Shown here: positions 8,459-16,625 of the stretch, one piece after another
How the letters are laid out: every line of letters starts with the position of its first letter
Numbering within the stretch: position 1 is the first letter of the stretch
Assembly (NCBI RefSeq): GCF_026247885.1
Contig: NZ_CP110921.1
Coordinates: forward strand, 1,917,001 to 1,981,000
Reading direction: 5' to 3'
DNA: 64,000 bases
Origin: Methylococcus mesophilus
GTDB lineage: Bacteria; Pseudomonadota; Gammaproteobacteria; Methylococcales; Methylococcaceae
Program-made: the position numbers and the translations under genes
The notes under the pieces: model-generated
What the model was told of the DNA's origin: nothing
Database searches by the model: none
The model's input: only the letters and a program-made list of their open reading frames with translations

Positions 8459-8474
8459 GTTCGGTGTACCGAAC
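8459..8474. promoter_or_regulatory. operator palindrome GTTCGG-N4-CCGAAC
   Basis: Perfect inverted repeat (6-base arms, 4-base centre TGTA) placed at the predicted start of rightward transcription. It is the most likely binding site of the divergent XRE repressor. Confidence 0.6.
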
Positions 8475-8552
8475 CTATCCGTCCTATTGGGTCAGTGTTC
8501 GTTGCTCAGGCCGCTCATTCCTCGTTTTTTCTTCAGTACAGGAGAAATCATC

Positions 8553-9779
8553 TTGGCTGCATTCAATCTTCGTCACCTCATCCGGGAGATCCCCGGGAAA
8601 ACCTGGCGCGACTATTTGGCAAAGCGGTCTATCGAGGTCGGTGACGATTTCGATTGGGAGGCGGAAGAATCCGCGCTGGCAAATGCCCTGATCGCCCGCT
8701 TCGAGAGTCTCGAGGACAGCGAACAACGCGCGGCGGTCCACGCGGAAATGCGCAGGGTTCACCGGCTGGCCCAGCGCAAAGGCATCTACGCGCTGCTCAA
8801 CGCAGGGCATGGACAGTCCGAGATTCAGGAAGGTTTCGAACAATTGCACAACCACGCCGAGCGCGCCCTTTGGACCTGGGTGCATTGGCCGGCGGTGTTT
8901 CAGATCGGCGAGCGTTTGTTGCAATTCGATCTGAGTGCCGGCACCCGGGCCTGGAAACGGCAGGCCATCAAGGTCAGCGAACCCGTATCTAAAGAGGAAG
9001 AGAATATCCGGGCTTTGGAAACGGCTTTGTCGGCATTGATGTCGCGCCGGAAAGGCCCCCGACGGGCGTGCCGGATCGATGTCTGCGAGCGGTGCCTCGA
9101 TGGCGGCGTTCAGGTCAATATCTACATCGAGGACGACCCGAACGATCTGGTGGAATTCGTCGAGGAAAACATGAAACGCCGAACCACCCGGCCGGCGGGC
9201 AATCTGGCGCTGGTGTATTACCCGATCTCCGGGATCGTCGACAGTGTCGGTCGAGGCGGCGCGCGGATCCATGTCACCCTCGTCACCCTTTTCGCAAAAC
9301 ACCTCCTCAACCGAGACGTCAAGCCGGAGGCTGTCAAGCAACCGATGTTCCATCTCAACCGTCTGCGTTATGGACTCGCATTTGTCGAAGGCGATGCCAT
9401 CGATCTGGCGACCCATGGCGTGGATCGTATCCGGCTGCGGCAAGTCCGAGTACGTGCCACGATCCCCCCATGCTGCGATTTCTGGGTCGAGACACCAGCG
9501 GATCCGAACGAAGCTTGCGCATTCACGGCATCCAGTACGCACTTGCAGGAGAGAGACTTTTTCCGAGGCCCCTTCAATCTGGTCGAAGTGGTGATCAGCG
9601 TCTACTTCGTCCCGAGTGAACCGGGAAAAATCGGCCATGTCCTGAACATCGTTCTGAAACAGTCCGGCGTGTCCAACCTGCGCGACCTGAGCGAGAGCGA
9701 CGCACAACTCGCCGACGCCCTGCTACGCGCGTGGCAGGTCACCGAACCGAGCGAATTCGAAGCCAAGCTGGCCGCCTAG
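8553..9779 (+). CDS. unrecognised 408-residue protein, first gene of repressed operon
   Basis: I do not recognise this protein. The TTG start at 8553 has AGGAG eight bases upstream; an earlier in-frame TTG (8487) has none and lies too close to the promoter. The N-terminal ~150 residues are charged and helical (WRDYLAKRSIEVGDDFDWEA, HAEMRRVHRLAQRKGIYALL). A central segment carries CRIDVCERC and a following acidic strand (VNIYIEDDPNDLVEFVEE). The C-terminal half is strand-rich with HLNRLRYGLAFVEGD. No transmembrane segment or signal peptide is seen. It lies 7 bases before the zinc-ribbon gene and behind an operator-controlled promoter, so the pair probably acts together when the XRE repressor is lifted. 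Confidence 0.6.
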   Translation: MAAFNLRHLIREIPGKTWRDYLAKRSIEVGDDFDWEAEESALANALIARFESLEDSEQRAAVHAEMRRVHRLAQRKGIYALLNAGHGQSEIQEGFEQLHNHAERALWTWVHWPAVFQIGERLLQFDLSAGTRAWKRQAIKVSEPVSKEEENIRALETALSALMSRRKGPRRACRIDVCERCLDGGVQVNIYIEDDPNDLVEFVEENMKRRTTRPAGNLALVYYPISGIVDSVGRGGARIHVTLVTLFAKHLLNRDVKPEAVKQPMFHLNRLRYGLAFVEGDAIDLATHGVDRIRLRQVRVRATIPPCCDFWVETPADPNEACAFTASSTHLQERDFFRGPFNLVEVVISVYFVPSEPGKIGHVLNIVLKQSGVSNLRDLSESDAQLADALLRAWQVTEPSEFEAKLAA

Positions 9780-9786
9780 GTGACCG

Positions 9787-10746
9787 ATGCCGGCCTGCAA
9801 CGACATCGCCTTCGGCCTGCTTTGCGAGCTGATCGAGGCGCCCCATGCGGATATCCACCCCGATACCGTCCGATGTTCCGGTAGGCGCGAAGCCTACGAG
9901 CACCTGCACGAACTCCAAGCCCTGCAAGTGGGTACGGGCCTTGCGGGTTCCGTTCTCTGCCCTTGGTGTGGAGACGACGAACTGTGTTCGCTCAGTTTCT
10001 CCGAAGAAGGCTATCGCGGCTATTGCAGCGATTGTGGCTGGCTGAATCTTGCCACCCACCAGGTGAAACCCCTGCGGGTCGAGTATCAACGCATCGTCCG
10101 CTGGATCGCCTCCGCGCTCGGCCTGCAGGGACGCTTTCGACTCGAGGAACGCGTACCGGCCCGGCTTTGGCGTTTGGGTGACATCGAACATCGGCGGAAA
10201 CGCCGCACGGTGTTTTTCGGCAGGCGGCTGAACGAGTCGAGCGATGCGCAAACGATCGACGCCGGCATCCGTGCCGTCGCCGCGCCGGGGACCGAGATCC
10301 TGATTACGACCACCCCGCAGGATTCGATTGCGCCACCGCTCGCGAACGGTCGGCTCGTACCCCTTCGCGCCGTGTCACATCTGCGCAAAGCCGGCTTCGT
10401 CGTCGAAAACTTGGAGTCCTATCTTGACGCGCCCCTGATTGCTGATGAGGACGTTGCCGAGACTTCGTTGCGGCTGCTGCATTCCGGCCGGCTCGCCTTG
10501 ATCGACGGCAAACAGATCAAAGTCTCACCCCAGATCTACCGATTTCTCAGCATTTTGATCGACGCAGACGGCAAGCCCGTGCACAAAAGAGTGCTCGCCG
10601 ATGCGCTAGAAATGGATGTCGACGCCTGCAAAGGTTCCGAGATCTTCAAGCGGCACAAAGCGGTCTACCGAACCTTCATCGAACATGACACTGAGGGCCG
10701 CTACTGGATCAAACCCGAGTTCCTGAGCCGACGAGGAGGTGAATGA
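9787..10746 (+). CDS. zinc-ribbon / winged-helix protein of unknown function
   Basis: This 319-residue protein is the partner of the preceding gene (7-base gap). Residues ~58-84 hold CPWC and CSDC, a four-cysteine zinc ribbon. The C-terminal ~80 residues (SPQIYRFLSILIDADGKPV, then KRVLADALEMD and a KAVYRTFIEH strand) resemble an OmpR-type winged helix. The middle part contains a basic segment HRRKRRTVFFGRRL. The arrangement suggests a nucleic-acid-binding regulator or recognition protein, but no family assignment is possible from sequence alone. Confidence 0.6.
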   Translation: MPACNDIAFGLLCELIEAPHADIHPDTVRCSGRREAYEHLHELQALQVGTGLAGSVLCPWCGDDELCSLSFSEEGYRGYCSDCGWLNLATHQVKPLRVEYQRIVRWIASALGLQGRFRLEERVPARLWRLGDIEHRRKRRTVFFGRRLNESSDAQTIDAGIRAVAAPGTEILITTTPQDSIAPPLANGRLVPLRAVSHLRKAGFVVENLESYLDAPLIADEDVAETSLRLLHSGRLALIDGKQIKVSPQIYRFLSILIDADGKPVHKRVLADALEMDVDACKGSEIFKRHKAVYRTFIEHDTEGRYWIKPEFLSRRGGE

Positions 10747-10811
10747 CCGTAATCATCCTTATTCCTATTTTCCCGACATATTCCACAACGTACTCAACAT
10801 GAGGTAAACCG

Positions 10812-11033
10812 ATGAGCAAGAACCAATGGGTCGTCAAGAACGGCGACGGCTGGGGCGTCCGGGGCGAAGGCAATAGCCGATTGACCTCCAAGCACGACAC
10901 CCAACACGAAGCCATCGAGCGCGCACGAGACATCGCGCGCAATCAGAGCAGTGAAGTCATCATCCAAGGCGAGGATGGGAAGATCCGCGAGCGCAACAGC
11001 TTCGGCAACGATCCTTTTCCCCCACCCGGATGA
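10812..11033 (+). CDS. DUF2188 family protein
   Basis: This 73-residue protein has the DUF2188 pattern: WVVKNGDGWGVRGEGN, then HDTQHEAIERARDIARNQSSEVIIQGEDGKI. The function is unknown; these proteins are common in mobile elements and bacterial genomes. It is followed after about 30 bases by a strong terminator, so it ends the operon that starts near 8458 or forms a small unit of its own. Confidence 0.82.
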   Translation: MSKNQWVVKNGDGWGVRGEGNSRLTSKHDTQHEAIERARDIARNQSSEVIIQGEDGKIRERNSFGNDPFPPPG

Positions 11034-11064
11034 TTTCGCCGTAATCGCATTATCGATCGAACCG

Positions 11065-11090
11065 GCCCGGAGCATCCCTCCGGGCTTTTT
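11065..11090 (+). terminator. intrinsic terminator after DUF2188 gene
   Basis: Stem GCCCGGAG / CTCCGGGC with a 5-base loop followed by TTTTT. It separates the repressor-controlled operon from the replication operon. Confidence 0.85.
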
Positions 11091-11120
11091 CGTTTCTGTC
11101 GCCTGAAATTCGAATTGCAG

Positions 11121-11177
11121 GTTTTGCCCACCCCTGCCGCCCGTTTTGCCCCCCGCTTTGTCCACCCCCTGACGCCC
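11121..11177 (+). repeat. imperfect pyrimidine-rich repeats before the replication operon
   Basis: Three related units begin at 11121 (GTTTTGCCCACCCC), 11143 (GTTTTGCCCCCC) and 11155 (GCTTTGTCCACCCCC), upstream of the first gene of the DNA-metabolism operon. They could be a regulator site for the early promoter. No clear -35/-10 pair is seen here. Confidence 0.35.
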
Positions 11178-11219
11178 AGAATTTGTTCACGTTTCCGCAA
11201 CAACCCACAGGAGCGACTC

Positions 11220-11432
11220 GTGAACGTAAAACATCTGAATCAACGCCAACTGGCGGATCGTTGGGGCGTCAGCGAAGCCACGCTGGAACGCTGGCGGTCC
11301 GAAGGCATCGGCCCGGTCTATCTGAAGCTGCACGGCCGGGTGCTCTATCGTCAGGAAGACATCGAGGCCTACGAGACCCGCCACCTCCGCAGAAGTCCCG
11401 GTCAATGCGTTCAGGCCGGAGGTGCGGCATGA
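11220..11432 (+). CDS. small excisionase-type HTH protein
   Basis: This 70-residue protein has a MerR/excisionase-like helix-turn-helix: LNQRQLADRWGVSEATLERW, then GPVYLKLHGRVLYRQEDIEAYE. The GTG start at 11220 is chosen because CAGGAG precedes it. It is the first gene of the rightward operon and its stop overlaps the next ATG. It may act as excisionase partner of the serine recombinase or as an early regulator; the sequence does not decide between these. Confidence 0.75.
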   Translation: MNVKHLNQRQLADRWGVSEATLERWRSEGIGPVYLKLHGRVLYRQEDIEAYETRHLRRSPGQCVQAGGAA

Positions 11433-11908
11433 CCTCGATGAACCCCGACATCCTCCTCGCCACTCCGGCCGGCCAGCTCGCCGAGTTGCCGGCGGAATCG
11501 CTGTGCCGGTTCAAGCTCGACGCCGACGCGCAACTGGCCGCCGCCAAGACCCTCAACGAACACTTGGACCGCGCCCTCGAGATCAGATACGCCGAGCGCG
11601 CCCGCCAACTGCGGCTGGCTACGGGCAAAGACACCGGCATCGTCCACTTCGACGACGGCCCGGTGCGGGTCACCGCCGACCTCCCCAAGAAGGTCGAGTG
11701 GGATGCCCGACAGCTCGCCGCCCTGGTGCGACGGATCGCCGACAGCGGCGAGGACCCTGCCCAATACGTCGAGATCGGCTACCGGGTATCCGAGACCAAG
11801 TTCAACGCTTGGCCGGCCGGCCTCCAGCAGAGCTTCGCACCGGCCCGTACGCTCAGGACCGGCAAGCCCGGCTTCCGTTTGGCGCTGCTCGGGGAGGACG
11901 CGGTATGA
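11429..11908 (+). CDS. phage protein of unknown function
   Basis: This 159-residue protein has start and stop overlapping both neighbours (ATGA). It has an N-terminal helical half (LDADAQLAAAKTLNEHLDRA, ALEIRYAERARQL) and a strand-rich end with YVEIGYRVSETKFNAWP. I do not recognise a named family. Position directly before the ATPase and putative ssDNA-binding genes suggests a part in replication or recombination. Confidence 0.6.
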   Translation: MTSMNPDILLATPAGQLAELPAESLCRFKLDADAQLAAAKTLNEHLDRALEIRYAERARQLRLATGKDTGIVHFDDGPVRVTADLPKKVEWDARQLAALVRRIADSGEDPAQYVEIGYRVSETKFNAWPAGLQQSFAPARTLRTGKPGFRLALLGEDAV

Positions 11909-12768
11909 CTCTCCCCATCATCAGCGCCGACCAGCGCTTGGCGGAACGGCGCGGCGTCAAGGGCGTCCTGGTCGGCAAAGCGGGCCTCGGCAAGACCTCG
12001 CAACTGTGGACGCTGGAAGCCGCCTCGACCCTGTTCTTCGACCTGGAAGCCGGCGACCTCGCGGTCGAAGGCTGGGCCGGCGATACGATCCGGCCGCGCA
12101 CCTGGCCCGAATGCCGCGACTTCGCGGTCTTCATCGGCGGCCCCAATCCGGCCTTGCGGGATGACCAGCCCTTCAGCCCAGCCCACTTCGACGCGGTGTG
12201 CGCGCGCTTCGGCGACCCCGGTGCGCTGGAACGATACCAGACCGTGTTCGTCGACTCGATCACCGTCGCCGGGCGCTTGTGCCTGCAGTGGTGCAAGGGG
12301 CAGCCGCAGGCCTACTCCGAGAAGACCGGCAAGCCGGACAGCCGCGGGGCATACGGCCTGATGGGCCAGGAGATGATCGGCTGGCTGACGCATTTGCAGC
12401 ACACCCGCAATAAGAACGTCTGGTTCGTCGGGATCCTGGACGAGAAGCTCGACGACTTCAATCGCCGGGTGTTCGCGCTGCAGATCGACGGCGCCAAGAC
12501 CGGGCTCGAACTGCCGGGGATCGTCGATGAAGTGGTCACCCTGGCCGAACTGCCCGCGGACGATGGCAGCCGCCACCGGGCGTTCGTCTGCCAGACACTG
12601 AACCCTTGGGGCTATCCCGCCAAGGACCGCTCCGGCCGGCTCGATCCGATCGAACCGCCGCACCTCGGCCAGTTGATGCAGAAGATCGCCGGCCCCGCCC
12701 GCCCGCTAGCGGAACGGCTCGATTTCAGCCGTCCTGCCCCCGCAACGATCCCCACCCAGGAGACCTGA
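11905..12768 (+). CDS. phage AAA ATPase (AAA_24 type)
   Basis: This 287-residue nucleotide-binding protein has Walker A GKAGLGKTS at residues 24-32, followed by a strand with FFDLEAGD, and Walker B YQTVFVDSI. This is the RecA/Sak4-like pattern of phage ATPases (AAA_24). The middle reads SRGAYGLMGQEMIGWL and VWFVGILDEKLDDFNRR. In many phages such an ATPase sits next to a ssDNA-binding protein and promotes recombination or replication, and here the next gene fits that role. The ATG overlaps the upstream stop. Confidence 0.78.
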   Translation: MTLPIISADQRLAERRGVKGVLVGKAGLGKTSQLWTLEAASTLFFDLEAGDLAVEGWAGDTIRPRTWPECRDFAVFIGGPNPALRDDQPFSPAHFDAVCARFGDPGALERYQTVFVDSITVAGRLCLQWCKGQPQAYSEKTGKPDSRGAYGLMGQEMIGWLTHLQHTRNKNVWFVGILDEKLDDFNRRVFALQIDGAKTGLELPGIVDEVVTLAELPADDGSRHRAFVCQTLNPWGYPAKDRSGRLDPIEPPHLGQLMQKIAGPARPLAERLDFSRPAPATIPTQET

Positions 12769-12770
12769 CC

Positions 12771-13391
12771 ATGAGCTATTTCGATTTCAATTCCGCCGAG
12801 CAGGCGAGCTTCGAGCTGATCCCGAAGGATACCCTGGTGCGGCTCCGCCTCACCCTCAAGCCGGGCGGGTTCGACGATGCCAGCCAGGGCTGGACCGGCG
12901 GTTGGGCCACCCGCAGTCCTGAGACCGGCGCCGTCTATCTCGCATGCGAAGGCGTGGTGTTGGATGGCCCTTACGCCCGCCGCAAGCTGTGGTGGAACAT
13001 CGGCCTGCACTCACCCAAGGGGCCGACCTGGCAGGCGATGGGCCGCAGTTTCATTCGGTCGCTGCTGAACAGCGCCCGCCGCATCCATCCCGCCGACATC
13101 GGCCCCCAGGCCCAGAACGCCCGCCGCATCGCCGGCTTCGCCGAGTTGGACGGGCTGGAATTTGCCGGCCGCATCGACATCGAGAAGGACGGCCGCGGCA
13201 ATGACCGCAACACCATCCGGGCGGTCATCGAGCCTGATCACAAGGACTATGCCCAGCTCATGGGCCAGCACTTCGCCCCGCCGGTCCCAACTTCGCCTTC
13301 GGGTGCGATACCGGCAGCGGCAGCCTATGCGGCTTCGACGCCGGCTACATCCCCAGGCGTCCCCGGCGGCAAGCCGGCCTGGGCCCAGTAA
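12771..13391 (+). CDS. putative phage ssDNA-binding protein
   Basis: This 206-residue protein follows the ATPase with a 2-base gap. The N-terminal part is strand-rich (TLVRLRLTLKPGGFDD, VYLACEGVVLDGPYARRKL). Residues ~105-145 read RRIAGFAELDGLEFAGRIDI and DRNTIRAVIEPDHKDY. The C-terminal tail is low-complexity Pro/Ala/Ser (about 40 residues), as in many ssDNA-binding proteins. Function is inferred from the pairing with the ATPase and the tail; no single diagnostic motif is present. Confidence 0.5.
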   Translation: MSYFDFNSAEQASFELIPKDTLVRLRLTLKPGGFDDASQGWTGGWATRSPETGAVYLACEGVVLDGPYARRKLWWNIGLHSPKGPTWQAMGRSFIRSLLNSARRIHPADIGPQAQNARRIAGFAELDGLEFAGRIDIEKDGRGNDRNTIRAVIEPDHKDYAQLMGQHFAPPVPTSPSGAIPAAAAYAASTPATSPGVPGGKPAWAQ

Positions 13392-13405
13392 GGGAGGACA
13401 TCGCC

Positions 13406-15091
13406 ATGATGCTTCGTCCCCGTCAGACCCTGCTGGTGGAGCGCTCGCTCGCGGCGCTGCATCAGCACGGCAACACCTTGGCCATCGGTCCCACCGGCTC
13501 GGGCAAGACCATCATGCTGTCGGCGGTGGCCGGCAGCGTGCTGGAGGAGCCGGACGCCAAGGCCTGCATCCTCGCCCACCGCGACGAACTCACCGCCCAG
13601 AACCGGGAGAAGTTCGGCCGCGTCAATCCGGGACTGACTACCTCGGTGTTCGACGCCCAGGAGAAATCCTGGGCCGGCGCGGCCACTTTCGCCATGGTGC
13701 AAACCTTGGCGCGAGGCCGACATCTTGAGCAGATGCCGACGCTCGACCTTCTGGTGATCGATGAAGCGCACCACGCCGCCTCGCCCAGCTATCGAGCGGT
13801 GATCGACCGGGTACGGTCCCGCAATCCGAAGGCCCTGCTCTGCGGCCTGACCGCGACCCCGAACCGGGGCGACGGCAAAGGCCTGCGCGAGGTGTTCTCC
13901 AACGTAGCCGACCAGATCACCCTGGGCGAGATGATCGCCTCCGGCCACTTGGTGCCGCCCCGCACCTTCGTCATCGACATCGGTGTACAGGCAGCCTTGC
14001 AGCAGGTCCGCCGCACCGCGATCGACTTCGACATGGACGAGGTGGCATCGATCTTCGACAAGCAGCTGGTCACCGACGCGGTCATCCAACACTGGCGGGA
14101 CAAGGCCTCCGGGCGGAAATCCATCGTGTTCTGCTCGACGGTGGCACATGCCCGCCATGTCTGCGAGGCCTTCATCGCCGCTGGGATCCACGCGGTGCTG
14201 ATCCATGGCGACTTGTCCGACGCCGAGCGCAAGGCGCGCTTGGCCAACTATGAGTCCGGGCCGGCCCAAGTCGTGGTCAACGTGGCAGTGCTGACGGAAG
14301 GCTACGACTACCCACCGACCGGCTGTGTGGTGCTGTTGCGGCCAAGCTCCCACCAGTCCACCTTCATCCAGATGGTGGGCCGGGGCCTGCGCACGGTGGA
14401 CCCGGAAGTTTTTCCCGGTGCCATCAAGACCGACTGCATCGTGCTGGATTTCGGCACCGCCAGCCTGATGCACGGCACCCTCGAACAGACGGTCGATCTC
14501 GACGGCCATCTGGGCCAGGGCGAGGCGCCGACCAAAGACTGCCCCGAATGCGGCGCGATCGTTCCGGCAGCCTGTCTGGAGTGTCCGCTGTGCGGCCACC
14601 TTTGGGAGCGGCAGCCTAAAGACCGCGGAGTGCTCAGCGATTTCGTCATGAGCGAGATCGATCTGCTGAAACGCTCGCACTTCCGCTGGTGCGACCTGTT
14701 CGGTAGTGACGACGCCCTGATGGCCGCCGGCTTCAGTGCCTGGGGCGGGGTGTTCTTCCTGACCGGCCGTTGGTACGCGGTGGGCGGCGGCAAGGGTCTG
14801 CCCACCCATCTCCTCGGCGTAGGCGAACGCACCGTCTGCATGGCCAAGGCCGACGATTGGCTGAACGAGCACGAGTCCGTCGACACCGCCCACAAGACCC
14901 GTCGCTGGCTCAACGAACCGCCCACCGAGAAACAACTCCGCTACCTGCCACCCCAGTGGCAAAGCGACTTCGGATTGTCGCGCTACCAAGCCTCCGCGCT
15001 GCTTTCGTTCCAGTTCAACAAGCGGGCCATTCAATCCTTAGTGCTGGGCGCAGATGCCGCGACCCACGATACCCAACGGAGGGCGGCTTGA
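13406..15091 (+). CDS. DEAH-box superfamily 2 helicase
   Basis: This 561-residue helicase has Walker A GPTGSGKT (28-35), motif II DEAH (119-122), GLTATPNRGDG as motif III, and motif VI FIQMVGRGLRT. A zinc-knuckle stretch follows the helicase core (CPECGAIVPAACLECPLCG). The protein resembles the UvrB/SSL2-type helicases common in phage replication operons. The C-terminal ~150 residues carry a further domain (WGGVFFLTGRWYAVGGGKGL). It most likely unwinds DNA during replication of the element. It is preceded by the putative ssDNA-binding gene with a 14-base gap. Confidence 0.88.
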   Translation: MMLRPRQTLLVERSLAALHQHGNTLAIGPTGSGKTIMLSAVAGSVLEEPDAKACILAHRDELTAQNREKFGRVNPGLTTSVFDAQEKSWAGAATFAMVQTLARGRHLEQMPTLDLLVIDEAHHAASPSYRAVIDRVRSRNPKALLCGLTATPNRGDGKGLREVFSNVADQITLGEMIASGHLVPPRTFVIDIGVQAALQQVRRTAIDFDMDEVASIFDKQLVTDAVIQHWRDKASGRKSIVFCSTVAHARHVCEAFIAAGIHAVLIHGDLSDAERKARLANYESGPAQVVVNVAVLTEGYDYPPTGCVVLLRPSSHQSTFIQMVGRGLRTVDPEVFPGAIKTDCIVLDFGTASLMHGTLEQTVDLDGHLGQGEAPTKDCPECGAIVPAACLECPLCGHLWERQPKDRGVLSDFVMSEIDLLKRSHFRWCDLFGSDDALMAAGFSAWGGVFFLTGRWYAVGGGKGLPTHLLGVGERTVCMAKADDWLNEHESVDTAHKTRRWLNEPPTEKQLRYLPPQWQSDFGLSRYQASALLSFQFNKRAIQSLVLGADAATHDTQRRAA

Positions 15092-15117
15092 CAAATGATC
15101 AGGACAGAATATTTGCA

Positions 15118-15134
15118 CAGCCGCGCAGCGGCTG
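15118..15134. repeat. perfect 7-bp hairpin between helicase and DUF6511 genes
   Basis: CAGCCGC-GCA-GCGGCTG forms a tight stem. It sits in the short gap between two genes of the same operon and has no T run, so RNA stability or processing is more likely than termination. Confidence 0.5.
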
Positions 15135-15164
15135 CCCGAAGGGTGGCGTACAGGGATGCACGCC

Positions 15165-15521
15165 ATGATTTGCGCTATCTGCGGAAGAGAAGGCCGGGGC
15201 TTTTGCTGGGCATCGTCCCACGACGCTCCCCACGACTCAGGCGACAAGCGACTGTTCAAGCGCTTCTGCTCGAGGCGCTGCCAGGACATCCATCTGCAAC
15301 GACTGAAACGGAGCGACGGCGTCGTGATCGATCCCACCCATAACGAGAAGGCGGCGATGGCGGCCGTGCTGCCCCGCCTCGGCGACTACGTCGCGGCGGT
15401 CGGCATGGACCGGCCGCTGTCGGCCTACAGCCGGGCGGAAATCCTGCAACTGGTCGACGTGGTGCTGACCGCCTATTTCGACCACCTGCGGGAACACGCT
15501 CCCGATGACGTGCCGTTCTGA
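15165..15521 (+). CDS. DUF6511 zinc-finger protein
   Basis: This 118-residue phage protein has a zinc-finger start: CAICG, then FCSRRCQDIH about 30 residues later (C-x2-C...C-x3-C). The C-terminal half is helical (LGDYVAAVGMDRPLSAYSRA). This is the DUF6511 pattern found in phage and prophage replication operons. ATG 15165 (MICAICG) is preferred over ATG 15156 because family members begin just before the first cysteine pair and AGGG lies at a fitting distance. Function is unknown; DNA binding is inferred. Confidence 0.75.
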   Translation: MICAICGREGRGFCWASSHDAPHDSGDKRLFKRFCSRRCQDIHLQRLKRSDGVVIDPTHNEKAAMAAVLPRLGDYVAAVGMDRPLSAYSRAEILQLVDVVLTAYFDHLREHAPDDVPF

Positions 15522-15531
15522 GGGGGCGACC

Positions 15532-16269
15532 ATGCTGGATTACAACCCTGGCGCCTTGTTCAACGAACGTCTCACGGCGCTGATCGATGCCGGTCTGCAG
15601 CATCGCCAGGCCGGTGAGCCACGCCGCACTTATCTCGGCGCGTCTCGCCTCGGCGTGGCCTGCGAGCGCGCGCTTCAGTACGAATACGCCCAGGCGCCGG
15701 TCGATCCCGGCCGTGAGTTTTCAGGCCGGATGCTGCGCATCTTCGAACGTGGCCACCGCATGGAGGAGGCGGTGGTGGGCTGGCTGCGCGCAGCGGGCTT
15801 CGGCCTCCGCACTCATCAGGCCGACGGCGAGCAGTTCGGGTTCTCGGCGCTGGACGGCCGCCTCCAGGGCCATGTCGACGGCGTCATCGTCGGCGGGCCC
15901 GAAGGCTTCGACACCCCGGCTTTGTGGGAGAACAAATGCCTGGGCGCGAAATCCTGGCGCGAGCTGGTGAAGCACCGCCTGGCCAAAGCCAAGCCGGTCT
16001 ACGCAGCCCAGATCGCGGTATACCAGGCCTACCTCGCACTGCACGAACAGCCGGCGCTGTTCACCGCCGTCAACGCGGATTCGATGGAGATCTACGCCGA
16101 GCGCGTCCCCTTCGACGGCGGGCTGGCGCAGCGGATGTCGGATCGGGCCGTGCGTGTCATTACTGCGACCGAAGCCGGCGAGCTGTTGCCGCGGGGTTTT
16201 GCCGATCCGGCCCACATCGAGTGCCGGCAATGTGCTTGGGGCCTGCGCTGCCGGGGAGGCGGGGCATGA
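15532..16269 (+). CDS. Cas4/RecB-like PD-(D/E)XK nuclease with probable 4Fe-4S cluster
   Basis: This 245-residue nuclease has H114-D116 (LQGHVDGVIV), the E-x-K pair E133/K135 (LWENKCLG) and a QxxxY element (AAQIAVYQAY, Q160). This is the RecB-family active site. One cysteine near the N terminus (Cys44 in GVACERALQYE) and three at the C terminus (C231, C234, C240) have the spacing that binds a 4Fe-4S cluster in Cas4 and AddB nucleases. The probable role is single-strand exonuclease work in recombination. No CRISPR array or cas genes are present, so it is a phage nuclease. Its stop overlaps the next ATG. Confidence 0.8.
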   Translation: MLDYNPGALFNERLTALIDAGLQHRQAGEPRRTYLGASRLGVACERALQYEYAQAPVDPGREFSGRMLRIFERGHRMEEAVVGWLRAAGFGLRTHQADGEQFGFSALDGRLQGHVDGVIVGGPEGFDTPALWENKCLGAKSWRELVKHRLAKAKPVYAAQIAVYQAYLALHEQPALFTAVNADSMEIYAERVPFDGGLAQRMSDRAVRVITATEAGELLPRGFADPAHIECRQCAWGLRCRGGGA

Positions 16270-16625
16270 AGACCCGGCAGCCTTCCGATGACAAACGGGC
16301 GCAGCGGCAGCCGCCCAGGCCTCTGGTGCGTCTGACGGTCATCGACAAACTGCTGCGCCGGCATATCGTGTTCGCCTGCCCCGAAGCCCACCTGGCAGTG
16401 GCGGTGATCACCCTGGCCATCGGCGACTGCATCGATCCGGACGACGCCCTCCGCGCCGAGGCGCGGTACTTCCTCGCCGGCCCGGCCCTGGAGTTCTGGT
16501 GCGATGCGGTCGGCCTGGAACCGGCGTTCGTGCGTGCGATTGCGCACAAGGGCGGGTATCTGCCGAGCGAGACGGCGCACGGAGTCGGAGTGAAGCTCAC
16601 GCCGAAGGAGCTAGGACTTGCTTGA
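16266..16625 (+). CDS. phage protein of unknown function
   Basis: This 119-residue protein is coupled to the nuclease gene (ATGA) and overlaps the next start by 8 bases. The N terminus is basic and proline-rich. The body is helical with ADGUMENT-free features: RRHIVFACPEAHLAVAVITL, RAEARYFLAGPALEFWCDAV and a C-terminal GVGVKLTPKELGLA. The family is unknown to me. Its place between nuclease and replication protein suggests a small accessory or DNA-binding protein. Confidence 0.6.
   Translation: MKTRQPSDDKRAQRQPPRPLVRLTVIDKLLRRHIVFACPEAHLAVAVITLAIGDCIDPDDALRAEARYFLAGPALEFWCDAVGLEPAFVRAIAHKGGYLPSETAHGVGVKLTPKELGLA

Noticed and set aside
13325-15034. 569-codon open frame on the minus strand
   Set aside because: It is the antisense shadow of the DEAH helicase gene, which has full helicase motifs; the frame has no recognisable product and GC-rich DNA makes such long shadows common.
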